Source: JBFXCK01 sp050182275
Lineage (GTDB): Bacteria; Pseudomonadota; Alphaproteobacteria; SHNJ01
Reading direction: 5' to 3'
DNA: 64,000 bases
NCBI GenBank assembly: GCA_050182275.1
Contig: JBFXCK010000004.1
Coordinates: 1 to 64,000, forward strand
Part shown: positions 27,006 to 34,475 of the stretch, one piece after another
How positions within the stretch are numbered: the stretch's first letter is position 1
Layout: each line of letters opens with the position of its first letter
The notes under the pieces: model-generated
What the model was told of the DNA's origin: nothing
The model's input: the letters and a program-made list of their open reading frames with translations, nothing else
Databases searched by the model: none
Made by a program: the position numbers and the translations under genes

Positions 27006-28680
27006 CCATGCGCGCGTACCGCGCTTCAGGTAAAGTTCCCATATTCTCTTGCGGCGCGATGCCGCTTAAGGCGCCGATCCGCGTAATCACCCGCCCAACC
27101 AAGGGCGCCGACACCAAGCCGCCGGTTGCAAAACCGTGCGTATCCGCCGTGCCTTGCGGCTCATCCAACATTGCGAATATGACAAATTTAGGGTCGTTCA
27201 GCGGAAATATGCCGACGAAAGACGATAACACCGCATGCTGATTATAGCCGCCGGCGGCGGTTTTTTCGGCGGTGCCGGTTTTTCCGCCAATTGCATATCC
27301 TTCGACTTGCGCGCCTTTGCCGCTGCCTTCTTCCACCACTAGCCCCATCAGCTGCCGGATGCGGGCCGAAGTCGCTGCTTGGATAACTTGCACCCCTTCA
27401 ACCGCCTCTCCCGGATCGCGCTTGAGGAGGGTTAGCTGAGGCAGAAATCCGCCATTCACTTGTGAAGCAATCGCGCGCACCAGCTGAATGGGCGTGACCG
27501 AAATGCCGTGCCCATAAGAAACGGTCGCCGTATAAACATCGTTCCAGCGCGGTGGAATTTGCGGTGCGCCTATTTCAGGTATTTCCAACTGCGCTTTTTT
27601 GAGCAAGCCCAGCTCTTCCAAAAATATCTTTTGTTTTTTTCCCCCCACAGCCATAGCTATTTTGGCGGAGCCAATGTTAGAGGAATATTTAAAAATCTCA
27701 CTGACGCTGAGCCAGCGGTTTTTCGGATTAAAATCATGAATGGTATAATTGGCTATTTTTAAAGGCTGTGTCGCATCAAAACTATCGCTTAACCGCACCA
27801 CGCCGCTATCCAGCGCCAGGGCGGTATTAAAAATTTTAAAAGTCGAGCCCATTTCATAGGTGCCAAGCGTCATGCGGTTGAAACGCGCCTGATCGCTGAC
27901 CCGGCTTATTTGATGCGGATCAAAATCCGGCAGCGAAATCATGGCTAAAATTTCACCGCTCTTGGCGTCAACAATTAATCCGCCTGCGGCCTTGGCTTTG
28001 AATTGCCGCAAACCCGCTATTAATTCCTCCCGCAAAATATGCTGAAAGCGGAGATCGAGCGAAAGCGCCAATTCTTGGCTGCTGCGGCGCAATTGCTGAT
28101 CGAATTGTTTTTCAATGCCAGCGATGCCGCTATTATCCAAATTGGTATAGCCAACAACATGGCTTACCGCCGGGCCGTCGGGATAAATCCGCCGGTCTTC
28201 GCGCTGAAAAGAAATACCAGGAATGCCAAGGCGGTTCACGGCTGCTTGTTGCAGCGGCGTTAGATTACGGCGCAACCAAACAAAAGCTTTATCTTCGGTT
28301 AAACGCCGCAAGAGATCTTGGTAAGTGGTATCGGGCAGAACGCTGGCCAATTGGCGCGCGGCCTGTTCAGCATCCAGAATGCGCCTTGGTTCGGCATAAA
28401 CCGAAGCGGTGGATAAGGTGGTCGCTAGAATCGTTCCATTGCGGTCAACGATATCGGCGCGGGCGAAAAGCGGCGCCTGTTTTTCAGTGGCCGAGGCTGC
28501 AATCTCCCGCGCGTCACGCAGCAAGGCAACATCGACCAACCGCCCTGCGATAACCGTAAAGGCCAGCATAAAAAGCGCTAGCCCCAACAACAAACGGTCG
28601 CGCGCCATTACCAAATAGGCTTCTACCCGCCGATTGCGGACAACATTTCCAACACTGTAATCGCGCGGCCTTTTATGCAT
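26956..28680 (-). CDS. ftsI: Septal transpeptidase FtsI (class B PBP3)
   Basis: 574 residues. Cytosolic basic N-terminus, one membrane helix (about 30-50) and a pedestal domain (about 65-190). The transpeptidase domain has the nucleophile motif STFK at 279-282, SSN at 333-335 and KTGTA near 475. It crosslinks septal peptidoglycan and pairs with FtsW. Starts two bases after ftsL; the 3' end overlaps murE. Confidence 0.97.
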   Translation of the reverse strand: MHKRPRDYSVGNVVRNRRVEAYLVMARDRLLLGLALFMLAFTVIAGRLVDVALLRDAREIAASATEKQAPLFARADIVDRNGTILATTLSTASVYAEPRRILDAEQAARQLASVLPDTTYQDLLRRLTEDKAFVWLRRNLTPLQQAAVNRLGIPGISFQREDRRIYPDGPAVSHVVGYTNLDNSGIAGIEKQFDQQLRRSSQELALSLDLRFQHILREELIAGLRQFKAKAAGGLIVDAKSGEILAMISLPDFDPHQISRVSDQARFNRMTLGTYEMGSTFKIFNTALALDSGVVRLSDSFDATQPLKIANYTIHDFNPKNRWLSVSEIFKYSSNIGSAKIAMAVGGKKQKIFLEELGLLKKAQLEIPEIGAPQIPPRWNDVYTATVSYGHGISVTPIQLVRAIASQVNGGFLPQLTLLKRDPGEAVEGVQVIQAATSARIRQLMGLVVEEGSGKGAQVEGYAIGGKTGTAEKTAAGGYNQHAVLSSFVGIFPLNDPKFVIFAMLDEPQGTADTHGFATGGLVSAPLVGRVITRIGALSGIAPQENMGTLPEARYARMDGEKTNVAAQIASPAE

Positions 28681-28682
28681 GA

Positions 28683-29024
28683 TTAATCAAGGCTTCCCAC
28701 TTTCACAGTAGAGGAAGCAAAAGCTGCCCTGACCGGCAAACCGGCCAGTTGCGGGCCTTGATGGAGGCTGGCGGTGTCATGAATTTGATAGGGTTTTAAA
28801 GGCCGCAAAGCCAAGTGCTTAGCGCTAAGACGGGCGATATAATTTGGCCGCTTGAGATAGGCAAGCTCGGCCTCTAGAACATGGACGGCTTCTTGGTGGC
28901 TTGCCACTTCGCGGCGCAAAGTGCTTAAGTTTTCTTCCAAATGCATGACGCGGTATTTCACATGATATAAACCGGCCGATACAACCGCGACTCCCACCAA
29001 GCATACTAACAACCACCATCTCAT
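28683..29024 (-). CDS. ftsL: Cell-division protein FtsL
   Basis: 113 residues. One N-terminal membrane helix (RWWLLVCLVGVAVVSAGLY) is followed by a short coiled-coil (about 25-65, heptad-like Leu spacing in LEENLSTLRREVASHQEAV) and a loose periplasmic tail. Sequence conservation in the family is low, but topology and position between rsmH and ftsI are diagnostic. It forms the FtsQLB subcomplex. Confidence 0.9.
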   Translation of the reverse strand: MRWWLLVCLVGVAVVSAGLYHVKYRVMHLEENLSTLRREVASHQEAVHVLEAELAYLKRPNYIARLSAKHLALRPLKPYQIHDTASLHQGPQLAGLPVRAAFASSTVKVGSLD

Positions 29025-29062
29025 CTCGTTTACTCCCCATTATTATTGATAGAAATAAAAAA

Positions 29063-30103
29063 TTACGTACTCGGCGACGCACTTTCCTTAACAAAAGTTT
29101 TTACGATCGCACGCAATTTGGCCGAAGCGGCGCGCGGATTGTCACGAACTTCACTGTCGGCGGGCGTGGCCGGCTTCTTTGTTAAAGCATCAAACTCGGC
29201 TTTAACTTCCGGTTCCATCACCATCGGCTCATGGCGGGAAGGGGAAGCTTGCTTGCCGGTTAAATGCTGAAAAGCGCCTTTAACGATGCGGTCTTCCAAA
29301 GAATGGAAACTCACCATCACCAAGCGACCGCCTTGGCGCAATAATCCAGGCGCCGCTGTCAAGGCCTGTTCCAACTCAAGCAGCTCATCATTCACATAAA
29401 TCCGCAAAGCTTGAAAAGTGCGCGTCGCCGGATCAAGCCCGTCTTTCGAGCGCGGCACGCATGAGCGCACCAGATCGGCCAATTGCTGCGTGGTGGTGAT
29501 GGGGGTAGCGCGGCGCGAATCGACGATTTGCTTGGCAATCCGGCGGGAGAATTTTTCCTCGCCATATTCGCTGATAATGCGCTCCAGCTCATCTTCGCCC
29601 AGCGCGTGAATTACATCGGCGGCATTAGGGCGGCCCATATCCATGCGCATATCAAGCGGCCCGTTATAGCGGAATGAAAAGCCGCGCTCGGCTTGATCGA
29701 TTTGGCTGGAGGAAACGCCCAAATCAAAAACCATGCCGTTTACTTGCAAATGTCCGGCGTCTTTTAACGCTTGCGCGATATTGCCGAAGTTGCTGGTGCG
29801 CGGAATTAAGCGGCCATGAAATTCTTTCGCCATTTCTTCGGCGCGGCGGATAGCTTCCGGATCGCGATCAAGCGCAATCACGCGGCAATCAGCCGCTTCT
29901 AAAATCGCGCGGGTATACCCGCCATGGCCAAAAGTTGCATCCACATACACTTCGCCATCCTTGGGTTGCAAATACTGCAAAACCTCTTGCAGCATTACCG
30001 GAATATGGGCGGATTCGCTGCGGTAACCGGAAACGCGGTCATCCATTGCGCGCACCAAGGGCATGAAACGGGAAGTAAATTTGGGAATGGTCATGGTCAT
30101 CAT
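29063..30103 (-). CDS. rsmH: 16S rRNA C1402 N4-methyltransferase
   Basis: 346 residues. MraW/RsmH motifs: HIPVMLQEVLQYLQPKDGEVYVDATFGHGGYTR (in part: DATFGHGGYT), VIALDRDPEAI, FDLGVSSSQIDQAERGFSF, and the C-terminal VSFHSLEDRIVK. It methylates 16S rRNA with S-adenosylmethionine. The first ATG overlaps the mraZ stop by four bases. About 30 residues precede the domain, so the true start could be a later Met. Confidence 0.96.
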   Translation of the reverse strand: MMTMTIPKFTSRFMPLVRAMDDRVSGYRSESAHIPVMLQEVLQYLQPKDGEVYVDATFGHGGYTRAILEAADCRVIALDRDPEAIRRAEEMAKEFHGRLIPRTSNFGNIAQALKDAGHLQVNGMVFDLGVSSSQIDQAERGFSFRYNGPLDMRMDMGRPNAADVIHALGEDELERIISEYGEEKFSRRIAKQIVDSRRATPITTTQQLADLVRSCVPRSKDGLDPATRTFQALRIYVNDELLELEQALTAAPGLLRQGGRLVMVSFHSLEDRIVKGAFQHLTGKQASPSRHEPMVMEPEVKAEFDALTKKPATPADSEVRDNPRAASAKLRAIVKTFVKESASPST

Positions 30104-30600
30104 ATGGGTTGTCCTGCCTTCGGCGTTGAGGCGCCGTTAATTTGATTGAGGACGCGCAAGTTAATATTGGCGGCAAGCGCGCGCTTCCTTGCTTCTTCCT
30201 GATGGCGTTTGAAAGTATCAGGATGCCAAATTTGAAAAGTGGGGCCGCCGCCGACAAACGCCGCAGCATCGGCAATTCCGGCATGGGCCAAAAAATCTTT
30301 GGGAATCATGACGCGGCCTTCGGGATCAAAGGGCAGCGCCTGGGCATCGGCGAAAATCGCCGCGGCCAAATCGGCTTGCTCAGCCGAGAACTGGTCGAAA
30401 TTATCCAACCCCCGGCTGAGCAACTCCATTCTACCTACATCGCACCCTTCCAGCGCTCCAAACCGGCTGGATCTAAAAATAACAATCTTATTGGATTGCA
30501 TCGGTACTGATGCCGCCAACGCCTCGCGAAAAGCCGCGGGGACGGATACCCGTCCCTTTTTATCGACTTTATTCACGAAGGTTGAGAGAAACAGCGGCAT
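30100..30600 (-). CDS. mraZ: Transcriptional regulator MraZ
   Basis: 166 residues from ATG 30600 (MPLFLSTFVNKVDKKGRVSV), which places the first AbrB-like DNA-binding half correctly at the N-terminus; the second half contains FDPEGRVMIPKDFLAHAGI. The upstream frame to 30657 (Phe-rich) is not family-like. MraZ forms rings that bind TGGGN direct repeats and usually repress its own dcw operon; such repeats lie 70-110 bases upstream. First gene of the cluster. Confidence 0.95.
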   Translation of the reverse strand: MPLFLSTFVNKVDKKGRVSVPAAFREALAASVPMQSNKIVIFRSSRFGALEGCDVGRMELLSRGLDNFDQFSAEQADLAAAIFADAQALPFDPEGRVMIPKDFLAHAGIADAAAFVGGGPTFQIWHPDTFKRHQEEARKRALAANINLRVLNQINGASTPKAGQPI

Positions 30601-30667
30601 GGGTAATCTGTGTGAAAAATTGCGGGGACGTCGAAAAAAGAAACAAAACAGAAACAATGACCTAAAA

Positions 30668-30723
30668 TGGTCAGGCTTGGGATACCATGGGATATTATGG
30701 GAGTCAATGGAAATTTTTGTTAA
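30668..30723 (-). promoter_or_regulatory. dcw operon promoter overlapped by MraZ boxes
   Basis: Reading the minus strand: -35 TTAACA (30723-30718), 18 bases, -10 CATAAT (30699-30694), so transcription should start near 30687 with a leader of about 87 bases. On the plus strand three exact TGGGA boxes start at 30678, 30688 and 30698, flanked by TGGTC at 30668 and TGGAA at 30708, all at a 10-base period. TGGGN with 5-base spacers is the known MraZ operator pattern. The boxes cover the -10 and the start site, which suits autorepression. Confidence 0.8.
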
Positions 30724-31020
30724 ATTATTGGGAAATAAAGGTTAAATCCTTCTTTGGGCGCGCCAAATGGTGGGGGATAATTCAATTATAAAAGCCAGGA
30801 AAAACAGGCTTTACAGCCTTTCTTTTCGCCCTGTGAAAAACGGGGATATTTTTTATAAGGAAACAAAAAAATTTTCCGCCACCGCCTGAGATCGGCTTTT
30901 AGCTAATTTTGTAACAATTTGTCACAATTGGTGAATTGCGCCTGTTTTTTCAAAGGGTTATCTATAAGTCCAGGACGGCCATGAATTTTTGGCTTTCATT
31001 CATCATACTTTTGGAATTGC
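30724..31020. other. Intergenic region between the dcw promoter and lpxC
   Basis: About 300 AT-rich bases with no convincing gene. It contains an AAAGCC/GGCTTT inverted repeat near 30791-30812 and a pair of TTGTNACAA palindromes at 30909-30927 (listed separately). It should carry the lpxC promoter; a TATAAG at about 30963 is a possible -10, but I could not pair it with a good -35. Confidence 0.4.
30909..30927. promoter_or_regulatory. Tandem TTGTNACAA palindromes, possible operator
   Basis: TTGTAACAA (30909-30917) and TTGTCACAA (30919-30927) are each 4+1+4 palindromes and start exactly 10 bases apart, one helical turn. A decayed third copy (TTGGTGAA) follows. The spacing is what a dimeric regulator binding side by side would need. 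They lie about 95 bases upstream of lpxC. The regulator is unknown. Confidence 0.4.
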
Positions 31021-31992
31021 ATGTTACTGCCCATCCTTTCCCACCCTGCCCCAAAAAATCCTTCCGCTGGCAAGGGAATGGATTACGCTAATCTGGCGGA
31101 GATCGCGCATCCGCAAAAAACTTTACGCGGCGTCGTGCGTTGTGCAGGGGTAGGTTTGCATTCAGGCCAGCATATTCATTTAACCTTGCATCCGGCGCCA
31201 ATTGATCACGGAATTATTTTTTACCGCACCGACGTAGCGGCCGAAAAATCAAAAATTCCCGCTTTATGGCCGAATGTCATCGATACTACTTTATGCACAG
31301 TGATCGGCAATGAGCATGGCGTTACCATCGGCACGGTTGAACATTTACTGGCCGCCCTTGCGGGCGCGGGAATCGATAATGCGCGGATTGAAATTGATGG
31401 CGCGGAAGTGCCGATTATGGACGGCTCCTCGCAGCCTTTTGTGTTCTTGACCGAATGCGCCGGCGCCAGCGAACAAGCGGCGCCGCGCCGCTTTATCAAA
31501 GTGCTGCGGGAAATTAAGATCACCGACAAAGATAAAACCGCGATTTTGTCGCCCGCCGATCATTTAACCATTACTTGCCAAATCGATTTCGCTAATCTGG
31601 CGGTGCAGCGGCAATCGTACAGTTTCACCTTAAGAGCCGGCGCTTTTAAAACCGAAATCGCGCGCGCCCGCACCTTCGGTTTTATGAAGGAAGTTGAACG
31701 TCTTCGCGCACACGGCTTGGCCCTGGGCGGCTCGATGGATAACGCCATTGTCATCGGCGAAGATCGTATTTTAAACCAGGGTGGTTTACGCTTTACCGAT
31801 GAATTCGCCCGCCACAAAGTCTTAGATTGCCTGGGCGATATCGCCTTGGCCGGCTACCCCATCCTCGGCAATATCACAACTTATAAGGGCGGCCATGCCT
31901 TAAACAACCAATTGCTCCATGCCCTTTTCGCTGACTCGCAAAATTGGGAATTGACCACTTTGACAGGCGAAGAAAACGCCCTCGACGCTTAG
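31021..31992 (+). CDS. lpxC: UDP-3-O-acyl-N-acetylglucosamine deacetylase
   Basis: 323 residues from ATG 31021. The domain proper starts near residue 32 (KTLRGVVRCAGVGLHSGQ), so ATG 31078, which has AAGGGA right against it, is an alternative start. Zinc ligands: His in GTVEHLLAALAG, and His and Asp in HKVLDCLGDIALAG. First committed step of lipid A synthesis, so the cell makes LPS. It heads a plus-strand unit lpxC-bamD-recN-ligA, divergent from the dcw cluster. Confidence 0.96.
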   Translation: MLLPILSHPAPKNPSAGKGMDYANLAEIAHPQKTLRGVVRCAGVGLHSGQHIHLTLHPAPIDHGIIFYRTDVAAEKSKIPALWPNVIDTTLCTVIGNEHGVTIGTVEHLLAALAGAGIDNARIEIDGAEVPIMDGSSQPFVFLTECAGASEQAAPRRFIKVLREIKITDKDKTAILSPADHLTITCQIDFANLAVQRQSYSFTLRAGAFKTEIARARTFGFMKEVERLRAHGLALGGSMDNAIVIGEDRILNQGGLRFTDEFARHKVLDCLGDIALAGYPILGNITTYKGGHALNNQLLHALFADSQNWELTTLTGEENALDA

Positions 31993-32016
31993 GTATTTCT
32001 GCCCTATAAAGGGGGG

Positions 32017-32814
32017 ATGAAGCGTTTATTTCCTTTTGTTATCCTATTCGTCCTGGCCGGCTGTTCTATAACGCCGGAGGAACCTAAATATGTCGAAAAG
32101 CCGGCCGAGGAACTTTACAACGCCGCCCGCGATTCCTTGGCCAAGAAAAAATATTCTCAAGCCGCTAGGGAATTCGATGAGGTAGACCGCCAACACCCCT
32201 ATTCCTCCTGGGCCACCCAGGCGCAATTAATGGGTGCTTACTCGCTTTATCAGGCTAATAAATTCGATGAGGCTTTAGCGGGGTTGGACCGTTTCATTCA
32301 ACTCCATCCCGGCAATGAAAGCATCGCCTATGCCTATTATTTAAGGGCATTGTGTTACTATGAACAAATCGCCGATATCCGCCGCGACCAGGGCCTAACC
32401 CGCAACGCGCTGGCCAATTTGCGTGAAGTGGTGCGCCGCTTTCCCGAAACCGATTACGCGCGGGATGCTCAGTTAAAGATTGATTTAACGCTCGATCATT
32501 TAGGCGGGCAAGAAATGGAAATCGGGCGCTTTTATCAAAAGCGCGGCTTGCATTTGGCCGCCATCAACCGCTTCCGCAAAGTCATCGAAGAATATCAAAC
32601 CACCGCCCATCTGCCCGAAGCCTTGCACCGCCTGACCGAAAGCTATTTGGCGATTGGCCTGCGCGAGGAAGCGGAGAAAAACGCCGCCGTGCTGGGGTAT
32701 AATTTTCCGGGCTCCGATTGGTATGCCGACAGCTATAAATTATTGAATTCATCCGCTTCTCCACGCACTTCGTCACAGTCGGTGTGGGGACAGTTGATGG
32801 ACCAGCTATTTTAA
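32017..32814 (+). CDS. bamD: Outer-membrane assembly lipoprotein BamD
   Basis: 265 residues. A signal peptide with lipobox LAGC (Cys16) is followed by TPR-like helices starting at PAEELYNAARDSLAKKKY, with QHPYSSWATQAQLMGAYSLY and LRALCYYEQIADIRRDQ, all characteristic of BamD/ComL. It is a subunit of the BAM complex that inserts outer-membrane beta-barrels. GGGGGG lies directly before ATG 32017. Order lpxC-bamD-recN is typical for the class. Confidence 0.95.
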   Translation: MKRLFPFVILFVLAGCSITPEEPKYVEKPAEELYNAARDSLAKKKYSQAAREFDEVDRQHPYSSWATQAQLMGAYSLYQANKFDEALAGLDRFIQLHPGNESIAYAYYLRALCYYEQIADIRRDQGLTRNALANLREVVRRFPETDYARDAQLKIDLTLDHLGGQEMEIGRFYQKRGLHLAAINRFRKVIEEYQTTAHLPEALHRLTESYLAIGLREEAEKNAAVLGYNFPGSDWYADSYKLLNSSASPRTSSQSVWGQLMDQLF

Positions 32815-32821
32815 AATTCCC

Positions 32822-34474
32822 ATGCTTACCGCGCTTTCCATCCGCGATGTGGTTTTAATCGAGGCGCTTGATCTAACCCTGGAAGATGGCCTGACCACTT
32901 TGACCGGTGAAACCGGCGCCGGAAAATCAATTTTACTGGATGCACTGGGGCTGGCGCTTGGCACCCGCGCTGAAAGCGGATTGGTGCGGACAGGGACAGA
33001 AAAAGCCACCGTTTCCGCCACTTTTCAACTTGGGCTCAAACATCCTGCCCGCGCTTTTTTAGAAGAGCATGGCCTTAACACCAATGACGAAGAAATTATT
33101 TTACGCCGCGTGCTGAACGCCGATGGCCGCAGCCGCGCTTTTATCAATGACCAGCCGGTTGGCGTGCACTTGTTAAAAGAAATTGGCGCTTATTTGGTGG
33201 AAATTCACGGCCAGTTTGAAAATCATGGGTTATTAAATGCGGCAACGCACCGCCAATTGCTGGATGTTTTCGCCGGGCTTGAGAGCGATGTCGAAAAATT
33301 GAGCGGGCTTTACCGCGATTGGCAAAATAAAAATCAGGCTTTATTAATTGCGCGGGAAAATTTCGCCAAAGCGCAAAAGGAAGAAGAATTTTTACGCCAT
33401 GCCGCTAAAGAACTGCAAGATTGGGATCCGAAAAAAGGCGAGGAAGAAAAACTGGCTATTGAGCGCGCTCAATTAATGAATCGCGATAAAATTGTGATCG
33501 CTGCGCAAAATGCGCTTGATGAATTAGAGGGTGAAACGGGCGCTATCCCCACCCTGGCCCGTGCGCAAAAAATCTTGCACAAATCGGGCGCCGGTTTTGA
33601 CACGGTGGCCGGCAATTTGGAACGGTCGCTTCTAGAAGCCGGGGAGGCAGCCAAGGAATTGGAAAAAATCTTATCCGCCAATCAAGAGCCCAACCGCCTG
33701 GAAATAATTGAGGAGCGTTTATTCGGCCTTCGCGAACTGGCGCGTAAATACCAAGTAACGCCCGATGATTTGGCGGCCAAATGCGATGAATTCAAAGCGC
33801 AATTATCCGCCTTAAATGCGAGCGAGGAAAATATCGAAGAATTGGAAAAGCAAACATCGGCCGCGCGCCAAGCCTATATCAACCTTGCCGACAAAATCCA
33901 TGAAGCCCGCCACAATGCTGCCGGAAAGCTCGCCAAGGCGGTAGTGAAAGAATTAACGCCGCTTAAATTGGGCGCCGCGAATTTCACTTGCGCCGTCAAT
34001 GAATTGCCGCCCGGGCAATGGAATGCGAATGGCAAAAGCGCTATTCAATTTTTGGTTGCCATCAATCCCGGCGCAGCGCCTGGGGCTTTGAATAAAATTG
34101 CTTCCGGCGGCGAATTGGCAAGATTAATGCTGGCGCTTAAAGTTGTCTTACATAAAGGCAGCGTTGTGGCGACTCTAATTTTTGATGAAATTGATACCGG
34201 CATTGGCGGCGCCGTGGCCGATGCGGTTGGCGAAAGGCTTGCTAAACTGGGCGATGAACGGCAAGTTTTGGTTGTAACCCATTCTCCGCAAATCGCGGCG
34301 CAGGCCCGGCATCATTGGCGCATTGAAAAAACCATGAGCGCGAAGGCCGCCCGCACGGCAGTGAAAACTTTAACTGCCAGCGAACGGCGCGAAGAAATCG
34401 CCCGCATGCTGGCCGGCGCTGAAATCACCAATGAAGCCCGAGCCGCCGCCACTAAATTACTCGGAGCGGCGTAA
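32822..34474 (+). CDS. recN: DNA repair ATPase RecN
   Basis: 550 residues. SMC-like: Walker A GETGAGKS near residue 30, a long coiled-coil (about 160-370), ABC signature ASGGELARLMLALK, and Walker B TLIFDEIDTGIGG followed by VVTHSPQIAAQA. It acts in double-strand break repair. It starts 7 bases after bamD and ends one base before the likely ligA start. Confidence 0.96.
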   Translation: MLTALSIRDVVLIEALDLTLEDGLTTLTGETGAGKSILLDALGLALGTRAESGLVRTGTEKATVSATFQLGLKHPARAFLEEHGLNTNDEEIILRRVLNADGRSRAFINDQPVGVHLLKEIGAYLVEIHGQFENHGLLNAATHRQLLDVFAGLESDVEKLSGLYRDWQNKNQALLIARENFAKAQKEEEFLRHAAKELQDWDPKKGEEEKLAIERAQLMNRDKIVIAAQNALDELEGETGAIPTLARAQKILHKSGAGFDTVAGNLERSLLEAGEAAKELEKILSANQEPNRLEIIEERLFGLRELARKYQVTPDDLAAKCDEFKAQLSALNASEENIEELEKQTSAARQAYINLADKIHEARHNAAGKLAKAVVKELTPLKLGAANFTCAVNELPPGQWNANGKSAIQFLVAINPGAAPGALNKIASGGELARLMLALKVVLHKGSVVATLIFDEIDTGIGGAVADAVGERLAKLGDERQVLVVTHSPQIAAQARHHWRIEKTMSAKAARTAVKTLTASERREEIARMLAGAEITNEARAAATKLLGAA

Positions 34475-34475
34475 A

